64,000 bases of DNA from Massilia sp. Mn16-1_5 (GTDB taxonomy: Bacteria > Pseudomonadota > Gammaproteobacteria > Burkholderiales > Burkholderiaceae_D): the NCBI RefSeq assembly GCF_004798585.1, contig NZ_PPXQ01000012.1:1-64000 (forward strand), read 5' to 3'. A program made the translations under genes and the position numbers. A model generated the notes under the pieces. It saw only the letters and a list, made by a program, of their open reading frames with translations. It was not told the origin of the DNA and searched no databases. Shown here in pieces: positions 25,664 through 33,485 of the stretch (the stretch's first letter is position 1; every line of letters starts with the position of its first letter).

Positions 25664-25971
25664 TGAATTCCCATTCCGTCCCGCAACTAAAGCAATCGAT
25701 TCTACACGAAGGGTTTGCGCATTCAAGATGCATCTGCGGGGTGTGTTTGCGCTACATCATATGCCCGTAATGTTATGACTTGCTTAAGCGTCGGCCGCCG
25801 CCGAGTGGACGCCACACCCGCGCTTACGGCGAACGGCATGCACCATGGAAGCTACGAAACAGAAATCAAACGCGTTCCTGATCTATGTCTAGCCAGCCAG
25901 GCAACTAACACGCAGAGGCCGGTGTCGAATCTGCATGACCGGATCAACCATACCGACGTGCGAGGACACCG
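25664..25971. other. Intergenic region without recognisable gene
   Basis: About 308 bases of lower GC than the neighbours. I see no convincing open frame, RNA fold or repeat. It must hold the promoters of the 55-aa gene (leftward) and of the DUF1566-like gene (rightward). Confidence 0.5.
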
Positions 25972-26343
25972 ATGGGCATCTATATGCAATTACGCGAAAC
26001 GCTGAAAGAAGGCGAACATTACGCCGGCGTCATCCTGGGCAAGGATGGCGGGCCTGACCACCACCTGATCCTGCTGCCCGGCGAGGCCGCCGACGTCGGC
26101 TGGCCGGGGGCGCTCGACTGGGCCGCTGCGCAAGGCGGCGAGCTGCCGAGCCGGCGCGAACTGTCGCTGCTGTTCGCCAACCTGCGCGAGGATTTCGAGC
26201 GCGAGTGGTACTGGTCATCCGAGCCGCACGAAACCCGCGCCCAGCTGGTCTGGGGCGAGAACTTCGCCAGCGGCATCCAGACCGTGTACGGGCGGCCCTT
26301 CCGCGGGCATGCGCGTGCGGTGCGGCGCGTGCTGATCGAGTAA
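25972..26343 (+). CDS. DUF1566-like domain protein, 123 aa
   Basis: The protein contains 'LDWAAAQGGELPSRRELSLL' and 'EWYWSSEPHETRAQLVWGEN' and ends 'GHARAVRRVLIE', the pattern of DUF1566/Lcl-C-terminal-like domains often found in phage and surface proteins. No signal peptide or membrane helix is seen, so it is probably cytoplasmic. ATG 25972 is taken; Met5 (25984) is an alternative. It stands alone. Role unknown. Confidence 0.7.
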   Translation: MGIYMQLRETLKEGEHYAGVILGKDGGPDHHLILLPGEAADVGWPGALDWAAAQGGELPSRRELSLLFANLREDFEREWYWSSEPHETRAQLVWGENFASGIQTVYGRPFRGHARAVRRVLIE

Positions 26344-26423
26344 GGACGGCGGCCCAGCCGGGTGCCGCGATACGGCATCTGCGCCCCGGCGGCGCCGATG
26401 CCGGACCACGGCCGAGCTTGCGT

Positions 26424-27182
26424 CTAGACCGAAGCCGATCGTGCTTCCGTGGCGGAAATGTGCTCGCCGCCGTTCTTGCGGCTGGCCGCCATCACACCCA
26501 CGCCGATCAAGGCCAGGCCGAGCACGGCGCCCAGCGGAGAGCGCGGTATCCAGCGCATGGCCGCGCCGGTGACGGCGGTCGGCGATTCGCGCTGCGGGTC
26601 CGAGTGCCGGCGGCGCAGCGCGCCGTTGCTGGCCGGACCGCCGGCGTATAGCTGGATCATTTCGCGCACGAAGGGCACCATGTCCTGCGGGCCGCGGCTG
26701 GTCACGAGGTTACCGTCGCGCACGACTTCCTGGTCGAGCCAGATGGCGCCCGCATTCACCATGTCGTCGCGGATGCCCGGCCAGGACGTCACCGCCCGGT
26801 CGCGCAGCAGGCCGCTCGAGGCCAGCACCCAGGGTCCGTGGCAGAGAGTTGCGATGGGTTTGCCGAGCAGGTCGAAGGCGCGCACGAAATCGCGCGCATC
26901 GCTCGACTGGCGCAGCGCGTCCGGGTTCATGAAGCCGCCGGGGATCAGGAGGCCGTCGTAGTCGCGCCCGGTCACCTCGTCGACCGTCCAGTCGACAGGG
27001 ATGAGCTCGGCCGGCATGTGCAGATTCATGCCGCGAATCTTGCCCGCGCGCAGGGAGATGATGTTCACTTCGGCGCCGGCGGCGCGCAAGGCCGCCACGG
27101 GTGCGGTGAGTTCCACTTTTTCGAAGCCGTCCGCCGCGAGCACGGCGATACGTTGTCCCATCAGTTTCTTCCGTCCAGCCAT
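26424..27182 (-). CDS. DJ-1/PfpI family protein with C-terminal membrane segment
   Basis: Residues about 7-185 form a DJ-1/PfpI domain: 'GQRIAVLAADGFEKVELTAP' at the start, 'YDGLLIPGGFMNPDALRQ', and the nucleophile elbow 'IATLCHGPWVLAS' with Cys114. Family members are glyoxalase/deglycase-type or intracellular protease-like enzymes acting on glycated or carbonyl-stressed molecules. Unusually, residues about 205-240 add a linker and a hydrophobic helix ('SPLGAVLGLALIGVGVMAAS'), which should tether it to the membrane. GGAGG precedes ATG 27182. It stands alone. Confidence 0.83.
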   Translation of the reverse strand: MAGRKKLMGQRIAVLAADGFEKVELTAPVAALRAAGAEVNIISLRAGKIRGMNLHMPAELIPVDWTVDEVTGRDYDGLLIPGGFMNPDALRQSSDARDFVRAFDLLGKPIATLCHGPWVLASSGLLRDRAVTSWPGIRDDMVNAGAIWLDQEVVRDGNLVTSRGPQDMVPFVREMIQLYAGGPASNGALRRRHSDPQRESPTAVTGAAMRWIPRSPLGAVLGLALIGVGVMAASRKNGGEHISATEARSASV

Positions 27183-27274
27183 GGTGTCCTCCGTTGAGCG
27201 AGATGAGCCCAAAAGCCTACCAGAACTGCCGGGTAGGCCGCGTACGGTCTGAATCGCTGCTGGACGGAAACGAA

Positions 27275-27295
27275 CGAGGGCGTTGGCCGCCCTCG
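27275..27295 (-). terminator. Terminator-like hairpin after the M28 peptidase gene
   Basis: CGAGGGCG (27275-27282) pairs with CGCCCTCG (27288-27295) across a five-base loop, just beyond the leftward stop at 27304. On the minus strand TTCGTTTCC follows, a weak T-tract. Confidence 0.55.
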
Positions 27296-27303
27296 CCGCG
27301 TGC

Positions 27304-28734
27304 TTATTTTGCCGGCACCACCGCGCGGCCGATTGGCTCCTCGACGTTCGCCAGGAACCAGGCCGTGGTCGCCATCAGGGCCACATGGCGGCGCAGGTTG
27401 TCGGGATCGAGCTTGTCGAGCGTGTCGGCCGCCGTGTGGTGGTAGTCGAAATAGCTGGAGGTGTCGATCAGCGGCGCGAAGCTCGGCACGCCCGCGCGTT
27501 CCAGGCCCGACAGGTCGCCGGTCGATAGCGCATCCTGGCGCTGGAACACGCCGGCGCCGATCGGCTGCAGGGCCGCCTGCAGCGGCGCGAACAGGCGGCT
27601 GGAACCGGCCGGCACGCTGGCGCGCAGGCCGAACGGGCGCCCTGCCCCGTTGTCGCTTTCGATCGCGCCGATGTGGGTTGCGGCATTCGCCGTGTTCGCC
27701 TCCAGATAAGTGCGTGCGCCGCGCGTGCCGTTTTCTTCGTTCATCCAGGCGATCAGGCGGATCGTGCGGCGCGGCCGGTAATCGAGCTTTTTCAGGGTTT
27801 CGAACACGGCCATGGCGCTGGCGACGCCGGCGGCATCGTCGTGGGCGCCGGTTGCCAGGTCCCAGGAATCGAGGTGGCCGGACACGATCACGACCTCGTC
27901 CGGCTTGTCGCTGCCGGGCAGGTCGGCGATCACGTTGTAGCTGTCGGCGTCGGGCAGGATCTGCGGCGTCAGCACCAGGCGCATGGTCAGCGGGCCGCGC
28001 TTGGCCAGGCGGCCCATCAGCATCGCGTCCTCGACCGTGACGGCTGCCGCCGGAATCCGCGCGCCGTCCTGCAGGTTGGTGGCGCCGGTATGCGGCAGGC
28101 GGTAGTTGGCGCCGCCGACCGAGCGCACCAGCGCCGCCACCGCGCCCAGCTCGGCCGCCATGCGCGGACCGTTGGTGCGGTAGTTCGAACCCTGGCCATA
28201 GGCCGGGCCGGCCAGGCCGCGGTCGGCCATGAACTGGTCGAAGGGCACGTCGAACAGCACGATCTTGCCCTTTACTTCCGCGCCGCGCGCCTTCAGCTCG
28301 TCGAAGCTGGACACCACCACGACGGGGGCCGTGAGCCCGGCGGCCGGGGTCGCGCCGGAACCGCCCAGGGCGGTGAGCACCACGCGCTGGCTGATGCCGT
28401 CCGGCCGGCCGCGGTACTCGACCAGTTCGCCCGTTTCCTGGCCGCGCACCCAGTGCGGCACCTTGACCGGTTGCAGCGTCACCTTGGCGCCCAGCTTGCG
28501 CATGGCCTCGGCCACCTGGGTCACGGCCGCCGCCGCGCCTTTCGAGCCGGACAGGCGCGGACCGATCAGGTCGGTCATGTCCGCCGTACGTTCCCAGGCG
28601 TAATCGCTTTGCAGCGCGGCGTCGCGGATCTTGGCCAGCGCGGCCGGATCGTTACCGGGGCTGGCAGCCTGGGCTGCGCTGACGAGGGTGGCGGCGGCGA
28701 GCAGGCCGAGGGCGGGATGGCGGAAACGGTTCAT
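27304..28734 (-). CDS. M28-family zinc aminopeptidase with PA-like insert, exported
   Basis: The 476-residue protein has a signal peptide (about 1-23, AAQA-ASPG), a protease-associated-like region (about 120-230) and an M28 catalytic domain. Zinc ligands and base appear in 'VSGHLDSWDLATGAHDDAAG' (His, then Asp), 'MNEENGTRGA' (Glu-Glu), 'ESDNGAG' (Asp) and 'YHHTAADTLDK' (His). It resembles carboxypeptidase Q/plasma glutamate carboxypeptidase-type enzymes that act on short peptides. It is periplasmic or secreted and monocistronic. Specificity cannot be read from sequence. Confidence 0.9.
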   Translation of the reverse strand: MNRFRHPALGLLAAATLVSAAQAASPGNDPAALAKIRDAALQSDYAWERTADMTDLIGPRLSGSKGAAAAVTQVAEAMRKLGAKVTLQPVKVPHWVRGQETGELVEYRGRPDGISQRVVLTALGGSGATPAAGLTAPVVVVSSFDELKARGAEVKGKIVLFDVPFDQFMADRGLAGPAYGQGSNYRTNGPRMAAELGAVAALVRSVGGANYRLPHTGATNLQDGARIPAAAVTVEDAMLMGRLAKRGPLTMRLVLTPQILPDADSYNVIADLPGSDKPDEVVIVSGHLDSWDLATGAHDDAAGVASAMAVFETLKKLDYRPRRTIRLIAWMNEENGTRGARTYLEANTANAATHIGAIESDNGAGRPFGLRASVPAGSSRLFAPLQAALQPIGAGVFQRQDALSTGDLSGLERAGVPSFAPLIDTSSYFDYHHTAADTLDKLDPDNLRRHVALMATTAWFLANVEEPIGRAVVPAK

Positions 28735-28808
28735 GCGGACGATCCTCTGAAAGTTGAGGATGAGAACGATAGCGCATCCGCCGGGAATTTGCTGTCTTTA
28801 CAAGCTTG

Positions 28809-29945
28809 TCAGGCCGGTACCAGTCTCACCAGCGTAATCTCCGACGGCGCGCCGAAGCGCTTCGGTGGGCCCCAATAGCCGGTCCCACGGCTGGTGTATA
28901 CCCACAGCCGCCGCACCCGATGCAGGCCGGCAACGAAAGGCTGCTGCAAGGGCACGAACAGATTCCAGGGGAAGAACTGGCCCCCATGGGTGTGGCCCGA
29001 CAGCTGCAGGTCGAACCCCGCCTCGGCCGCCGCCGGCGCGCTGCGCGGCTGGTGCGCCAGCAGGATCTTGACCGCCAGGTCATCCGGAGCCCCTGCGGCG
29101 GCCAGTTGCGGATCGCTGCGGTGGGCCGGATTGAAATGGTGAGCCGTGTAATCGGCCACGCCGGCGATCATCAGCGCCGCCTCGCCGCGCCGGCGCACCA
29201 CGTGCTGGTTCAGCAGCACGGTCAGGCCCAGGCGCCGCAGCTCGGCAATCCATTCTTCCGCACCCGAGTAGTACTCGTGGTTGCCGGTCACGAAAAACGC
29301 CCCGTCCGGCGCCGACAGGCGCGCCAGCGGCTGGGTATGCAAGGCCAGGCGCTGCACGCTGCCGTCGACCAGGTCGCCCGTCACCGCGATCGCATCCGCT
29401 TCCAGGGCATTCACGCGATTGACGATCGCGTTCAGGTAGGGCCGCTTGATGGTCGGGCCGACGTGGATGTCGGAAATCTGGGCGATCGAATAGCCGTGCA
29501 GCGCTTCCGGCAAGCCCTCGATCGGCACGTCGACCCGTTTTACGCGCGCCACGCGCCGGGCGTTGACGAAACCGACGAAGGTGACGCCCAGCGCCACCAG
29601 CGGCACGGCCAGCGCGCTGTAGTAATCCAGCGCCGGACCGCCGGCGCCGGCCACGGCCGCGACCAGCAGCACCAGCTCGCGCACGAAGGTCGAGACCAGC
29701 AGCGAGGAGAACAGCCCCATGGCCAGCAGCCCGATCCAGGCCAGCTGTTCCGACCAGCGCCGGCGCCGCAAGGACGAGGACAGCAAGCCGACCGGCACCA
29801 GTACGGTCGAGAGAATCAGGAATACCGTGCCGCCCAGCATGCCCGTCCACCCCAGGCCGAGGGCGGGCATCAGGCGGATGCCGATGTACACGTGCAGGAG
29901 GACCAGCAGGGACAGGACGACGAACAGGTTGCGGCGTGCGGACAT
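28809..29945 (-). CDS. Metallophosphoesterase with N-terminal membrane domain (YkuE/YaeI type)
   Basis: The 378-residue protein has four membrane helices in the first 140 residues and then a calcineurin-like phosphoesterase domain. The metal motifs are all present: 'AQISDIHVGPT' (DxH), 'AVTGDLVDGS' (GD), 'FVTGNHEYYSG' (GNHE), 'LLAHQPRS' and 'LQLSGHTHGGQFFPW' (GHTH). The start is set at ATG 29945, where the first helix begins; the upstream in-frame extension is Arg-rich and not family-like. YkuE-type enzymes are thought to act on lipid or cell-envelope phosphoesters. It is alone. Confidence 0.88.
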   Translation of the reverse strand: MSARRNLFVVLSLLVLLHVYIGIRLMPALGLGWTGMLGGTVFLILSTVLVPVGLLSSSLRRRRWSEQLAWIGLLAMGLFSSLLVSTFVRELVLLVAAVAGAGGPALDYYSALAVPLVALGVTFVGFVNARRVARVKRVDVPIEGLPEALHGYSIAQISDIHVGPTIKRPYLNAIVNRVNALEADAIAVTGDLVDGSVQRLALHTQPLARLSAPDGAFFVTGNHEYYSGAEEWIAELRRLGLTVLLNQHVVRRRGEAALMIAGVADYTAHHFNPAHRSDPQLAAAGAPDDLAVKILLAHQPRSAPAAAEAGFDLQLSGHTHGGQFFPWNLFVPLQQPFVAGLHRVRRLWVYTSRGTGYWGPPKRFGAPSEITLVRLVPA

Positions 29946-30052
29946 GGTGACTCGAGGAAGGGTAGCAAGCTTGCTACATGGGGAGTCATGGCCGATCTGC
30001 AAGGGTACAAAAGCCGCACGCGTCAACCAGGCTACCCGTCCATCAGTCGACC

Positions 30053-30232
30053 CTAGGGTTTGCGCGCCTCGTCGCGAGCGCGCTCTTCCGGCGTCAGCGG
30101 TACGAAAGGCCCCTGCATGCGGCGTTTCAAATAGCGTTCGCCGTCGGGCGAATTGAAGGCTTTCCACAACCTGAAGGCGGCATAGGCGATCAACACCACA
30201 ACAAGCGCCAGACCAAGTTCGCGAAGGTTCAT
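30053..30232 (-). CDS. Small membrane-anchored protein, 59 aa
   Basis: From ATG 30232, with AGGAG upstream, the protein has one N-terminal helix (about 5-24, 'ELGLALVVVLIAYAAFRLWK') and a charged tail with 'PFVPLTPEERARDEARKP'. It lies upstream of the phosphoesterase gene on the same strand, about 107 bases away. Function not recognised. Confidence 0.65.
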   Translation of the reverse strand: MNLRELGLALVVVLIAYAAFRLWKAFNSPDGERYLKRRMQGPFVPLTPEERARDEARKP

Positions 30233-30497
30233 TGCTTTCTCCTGTGATGTCCAGTGTTGGCCAATAGCAGAGGGACCGCAGGGCTCAGTGTACGGACTTG
30301 TTGCCATTGCAGCAAGTAGTTTGTCAGGACGTTTTGCATGCGCCCAGGGCTTGCCAAAAGAATGTTACCGACTGCCGATCAGTTGTAAGAATCTGTATTA
30401 GCTGGTGCGATGCACGGCGGGCGGGTCTATAGTTCATTCCATGCCCCGGCGTCACAGCGATCATGTCGATCCTCGTTGAGGCAAAAAAGGAAAAGCC

Positions 30498-30974
30498 ATG
30501 TTGAACAAAAAATGCTTTGGTGCGGTGATCCTGGCCGCTGTCGCCGTCTCGCCCTCGGCATTCGCTGGCGACCGCGGCACGAACACGGCGGTCGGCGCGG
30601 TGCTCGGCGCTGCCATCGGTGCCAGTGCGGGTGGCGGCGGCGGCGCCCTGGTGGGCGGCGTGCTCGGCGCGGCGGTCGGCAACTCGATCGGCGGCCACGA
30701 CGACCGCCGTTACTACAACAACCGCGGCTACGCCTCGGTCGACTACTACCAGCCACGCCCGGTGTACGTGGAACCGCGTCCGGTCTACGTGCAGCCGCGT
30801 CCGGTGTACGTCGAACAGACGCGCTACTACCGGGAACCGGCGGTGGTCTACGTCGAACCGCGTGGCCGCTACCACCATGGCCGCCACTGGGACCGCGACG
30901 GCTACCGTGACGGCCGCGGCTACCGCGACCACGACGGCTACCGCGATGGCTATCGCGACGGCTATCGTCGCTGA
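30498..30974 (+). CDS. Exported glycine-zipper protein with Tyr/Arg-rich repeats
   Basis: The 158-residue protein has a signal peptide (1-23, SAFA-GDRG), a glycine-zipper membrane-type segment (about 27-62: 'GAVLGAAIGASAGGGGGALV', 'GGVLGAAVGNSIGG') and then repeats: PRPVYVE, PRPVYVQ, PRPVYVE in tandem (21-bp DNA units near 30754-30816) and several GYRDG units at the end. Glycine-zipper proteins of this kind sit at the outer membrane; function unknown. Its terminator has been split by the downstream IS3 element (see 30992-31000 and 32455-32465). Confidence 0.75.
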   Translation: MLNKKCFGAVILAAVAVSPSAFAGDRGTNTAVGAVLGAAIGASAGGGGGALVGGVLGAAVGNSIGGHDDRRYYNNRGYASVDYYQPRPVYVEPRPVYVQPRPVYVEQTRYYREPAVVYVEPRGRYHHGRHWDRDGYRDGRGYRDHDGYRDGYRDGYRR

Positions 30975-30991
30975 TTCGGGCCTGCTCCAGC

Positions 30992-31000
30992 AAAAACCGC
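30992..31000 (+). terminator. Left arm of a terminator split by the IS
   Basis: AAAAACCGC here pairs with GCGGTTTTT at 32455-32463. If the IS and one CTCG copy are removed, the two arms are rejoined around a ten-base loop (GTTCTCGGAT), giving a normal rho-independent terminator for the glycine-zipper gene. Confidence 0.75.
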
Positions 31001-31007
31001 GTTCTCG

Positions 31008-31031
31008 TGAACTGAACCCCAAAAGTTGGAC
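31008..31031 (+). repeat. IS left inverted repeat
   Basis: 24 bases starting TGAACTGAACCCC; matches the right end at 21 positions. Part of it forms the left arm of the internal terminator hairpin. Confidence 0.85.
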
Positions 31032-31051
31032 ACCAACTTTTGGGGTTTTTT
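31015..31051 (+). terminator. Terminator hairpin inside the IS left end
   Basis: CCCCAAAAGTTGG (31017-31029) and CCAACTTTTGGGG (31033-31045) form a perfect 13-bp stem with a three-base loop, followed by six Ts (31046-31051). It stops transcription entering from outside, and in read-through RNA it would pair up the GGGG that could serve as ribosome-binding site of orfA at 31053. Confidence 0.85.
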
Positions 31052-31052
31052 C

Positions 31053-31577
31053 ATGGCGAGGTTCGACGAGCAATTTAAGCTCAAGCTTGTGCAGGAGTAC
31101 CTGGACAAGGGAACAGGCAGTAAGACGTTAGCCAGGGAGTATGGCTGTCAGGTTTCCGCAGTAGAGGATTGGGTGAAGTTGTATCGCATCCATGGCAAGG
31201 ACGGGCTCAAGAAGAAGTACAGCTCGTACAGTGCAGAGTTCAAGCTGTCGGTCTTACAGCACATGTGGGACAATGAACTGTCGTACGGCCACACAGCGGC
31301 TGCTTTCAACATCCGCAACCATGCTGCGGTTGGCAGATGGGAGCGCAGCTATCGTGAAGGCGGTTTCGACGCTTTGACGCCGCGCCCACGAGGAAGACCC
31401 AAGCAGATGCCTGCTCCAACAACAAAACCAGAGCCGTCACCGGAGGACGAGAAGCGTACTCGCGAAGAGCTGCTGGCCGAATTGAATCAGCTGCGCATGG
31501 AGAATGCGTACCTAAAAAAGCTGCGAGCCTTAGTTCAAGCCAAGCAGAAGGCAACGTTGCCGACAAAGCGCAAATAG
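31053..31577 (+). CDS. IS3-family transposase OrfA (helix-turn-helix)
   Basis: The 174-residue protein starts at ATG 31053 (MARFDEQFKLKLVQEYLDKG). It carries two helix-turn-helix units ('GTGSKTLAREYGCQVSAVED' and 'LSYGHTAAAFNIRNHAAVGR') and a C-terminal leucine-zipper-like helix ('EELLAELNQLRMENAYLKKL'). This protein binds the IS ends and regulates transposition. An upstream frame start at 31026 lies within the hairpin and is rejected. The A AAA AAG heptamer at 31514-31520 lets some ribosomes slip into the orfB frame, giving the OrfAB transposase. Confidence 0.93.
   Translation: MARFDEQFKLKLVQEYLDKGTGSKTLAREYGCQVSAVEDWVKLYRIHGKDGLKKKYSSYSAEFKLSVLQHMWDNELSYGHTAAAFNIRNHAAVGRWERSYREGGFDALTPRPRGRPKQMPAPTTKPEPSPEDEKRTREELLAELNQLRMENAYLKKLRALVQAKQKATLPTKRK
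31514..31520 (+). promoter_or_regulatory. -1 programmed frameshift site (A AAA AAG)
   Basis: In the orfA frame the codons read CTA AAA AAG. After a -1 slip the frame stays open from here into orfB with no stop, as in IS3-family elements that make a fused OrfAB. Confidence 0.8.
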
Positions 31578-32413
31578 TGCAGGAACTAAGGCAGCAGTAT
31601 CCGCTTGCGGGCTTGCTCGCGTTCGCCAAGCTGGCGCGCAGCACGTTCTACTACCAGCTCAAGGCCAGGCAAGCGGTCGACAAGCATCAACAGCTCAAGG
31701 ACATAATCCGATCCGTTTTCGCCCGACACAAGGGCTGCTACGGCTATCGGCGCGTTACCGCAGCCATCCGACAAACAGGTAAGACGGTCAACCATAAGAC
31801 CGTGCAGCGCCTGATGTCGATGCTGGGATTGAAGTCCCTGGTCCGTCCCAAAAAATATCGCTCTTTCAAAGGAGAGATAGGGCACGCTGCGCCCAATGCG
31901 CTGCAGCGCAAATTCACAGCAGGACGCGCCAATCAGAAGTGGGTGACGGACGTTACTGAGTTCAATGTCGCTGGAGAAAAGCTTTATCTTTCACCGATCC
32001 TAGACCTGTACAACGGTGAAATCGTGGCCTTTGAAACAGCCCGACGCCCAGCGTTCGGCCTGGTGAGCTCCATGCTCAAGAAAGCGTTACGCAAGCTCGG
32101 GCCAGATGACAACCCGATGCTGCACTCTGACCAAGGATGGCAATACCTTATGCCGGCCTATCAGCGCATTCTTCGGGAGCGTGGCCTTGCACAGAGCATG
32201 TCGCGCAAAGGAAATTGTCTCGATAACGCGGCAATGGAAAGCTTCTTTGCTGTGCTCAAGTCGGAATGCTTCCACCTGAACAAGTTCGCCAGCGTTGATG
32301 CCTTGCAGGCAGAACTGACGCGCTACATCCACTATTACAATCACGACCGCATCAAACTCAAACTAAAAGGCCTGAGCCCTGTTCAGTACAGGACTCAGGC
32401 CTTGGCTGCTTAA
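31577..32413 (+). CDS. IS3-family transposase OrfB (DDE integrase core)
   Basis: The 278-residue frame has the HTH_21-type N-terminus ('HKGCYGYRRVTAAIRQTGKT') and the rve catalytic core: first Asp in 'QKWVTDVTEFNV', second in 'PMLHSDQGWQYL', and Glu in 'NCLDNAAMESFFAVLKSE'. GTG 31577 overlaps the orfA stop by one base, but most active enzyme is expected as a frameshifted OrfAB fusion. It is full length. Confidence 0.93.
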   Translation: MQELRQQYPLAGLLAFAKLARSTFYYQLKARQAVDKHQQLKDIIRSVFARHKGCYGYRRVTAAIRQTGKTVNHKTVQRLMSMLGLKSLVRPKKYRSFKGEIGHAAPNALQRKFTAGRANQKWVTDVTEFNVAGEKLYLSPILDLYNGEIVAFETARRPAFGLVSSMLKKALRKLGPDDNPMLHSDQGWQYLMPAYQRILRERGLAQSMSRKGNCLDNAAMESFFAVLKSECFHLNKFASVDALQAELTRYIHYYNHDRIKLKLKGLSPVQYRTQALAA

Positions 32414-32423
32414 CTAACTAACC

Positions 32424-32447
32424 GTCCAACTTTACGGGGTCAGTTCA
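32424..32447 (-). repeat. IS right inverted repeat
   Basis: 24 bases ending GGGGTCAGTTCA; reverse complement begins TGAACTGACCCC and matches the left repeat at 21 of 24 positions. Confidence 0.85.
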
Positions 32448-32454
32448 CTCGGAT

Positions 32455-32465
32455 GCGGTTTTTTT
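32455..32465 (+). terminator. Right arm of the terminator split by the IS
   Basis: GCGG plus seven Ts; pairs with AAAAACCGC at 30992-31000 when the IS is removed. In its present state it has no partner nearby. Confidence 0.75.
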
Positions 32466-32537
32466 ACGTCCACTGTTTTCGTCTCCCCCCGCTAGCTGTC
32501 CGCGGCGGCATCCCGGCCGCATCGACCTGGGGGAAGC

Positions 32538-33485
32538 ATGGAGCAAGCGGGCGACATCGTGACGCTGAAGGCGGGCCACTACCGGCTGCGCGCCCAGCTG
32601 GCGCAGTCGAACTACGGAACGATCTGGCGCGCCGAGCGCGACGGCTTCGCGCCGGTCGCGCTCAAGCTGGTCAACCGGACGCAGATGGAGCGCGCCGAGC
32701 CCGAGCTGCGTCCACGCTGGAGCGAATGCGCCGCGCGCGAGATCGCCTTTCTCGCCGCGCTCGCGCCCTGGGATGGCCGCCACATCGTGCGCCTGCTCGA
32801 CCATGGCTGCCACGAGGCGCTGCCCGCCTTTGCCCTCGAGCTGCTCGACGGCGACCTGGGTGCGCACGTCGCTTCTGAAGCTGCGCAGGGACGCCGCATC
32901 GGCCTGGCCCAGGCGCTGGCCTGGATCGCCCAGGTCAACGCCGCCCTGGCCAAGGTGCACCAGCATGGCTGGCGCCACCTCGATCTGAAACCTGCCAACC
33001 TGCTGCTCGACGCGGCGAGCGGCAGCCTGAAACTGGCCGACTTCGGCACCAACCGCAGCCTGGCCGACCTGGCTGCGCATTCCTATGCCGGCACCGCCAG
33101 CTGGCAGGCGCCGGAACAGTTTTTCCCAAGCGCCGGCGGCTACCTGACCGACGCCAGGGCAGATTACTTCGCGCTCGGCGCCCTCTTCTACCATCTCGTC
33201 ACCAGCGGCGCCACACTGCGCTACGCAGGCGCCTGCGGCGATGCCTTCCGGGCGCATGGACGCGAGGGCGCGGCGAAATTGCAGGGGACCTGTCCGCCCA
33301 TCCTGGCCGAGGACGAAGCGGCGCGCTTTCTCGCCTGCGCCGAGGATGGCGGCGATGCGCAGGCGGCGCTGGCGCTGCTGCGCGCCCTGCTCGCGCGGCG
33401 CCCGCAGGACCGGCCGCCGCACGCGCTGGCGATCAGCCGCATGCTCATGGCGGCGCAAGGCAACACGCATGCGAGGGCCGCTTGA
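32538..33485 (+). CDS. Ser/Thr protein kinase, soluble, atypical active-site motifs
   Basis: The 315-residue protein is a single kinase domain of the bacterial Pkn2 type. VAIK-like 'VALKLVN' gives the ATP-binding Lys, 'HLDLKPANLLLD' the catalytic loop (Asp149), 'LADFGTNRS' the metal-binding Asp168 and 'WQAPEQF' the APE motif. Two oddities: the glycine loop reads 'AQSNYGTIW' rather than GxGxxG, and the HRD Arg is Leu, so it is a non-RD kinase not needing activation-loop phosphorylation in the usual way. It has no membrane helix or sensor domain. It is first in a plus-strand operon, with its stop overlapping the SEDS start (TGATG). Confidence 0.88.
   Translation: MEQAGDIVTLKAGHYRLRAQLAQSNYGTIWRAERDGFAPVALKLVNRTQMERAEPELRPRWSECAAREIAFLAALAPWDGRHIVRLLDHGCHEALPAFALELLDGDLGAHVASEAAQGRRIGLAQALAWIAQVNAALAKVHQHGWRHLDLKPANLLLDAASGSLKLADFGTNRSLADLAAHSYAGTASWQAPEQFFPSAGGYLTDARADYFALGALFYHLVTSGATLRYAGACGDAFRAHGREGAAKLQGTCPPILAEDEAARFLACAEDGGDAQAALALLRALLARRPQDRPPHALAISRMLMAAQGNTHARAA

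Larger units (their letters stand above)
31008..32447 (+). mobile_element. IS3-family insertion sequence (IS150-like), 1440 bp, intact
   Basis: Terminal inverted repeats begin TGAACTGA at both ends (31008 rightward; 32447 leftward), with 21 of 24 bases matching. The 4-bp direct repeat CTCG flanks the element (31004-31007 and 32448-32451). Inside are orfA with a helix-turn-helix and orfB with a DDE catalytic core, overlapping in the -1 frame with an A6G slippery site. All parts needed for transposition look intact, and the perfect duplication suggests a recent insertion. Confidence 0.93.

Noticed and set aside
30750..30970. Direct repeats near 30.75-30.97 kb as possible iterons
   Set aside because: The 21-bp units are in frame and code for PRPVYV(E/Q) in the glycine-zipper protein; no replication gene is near.
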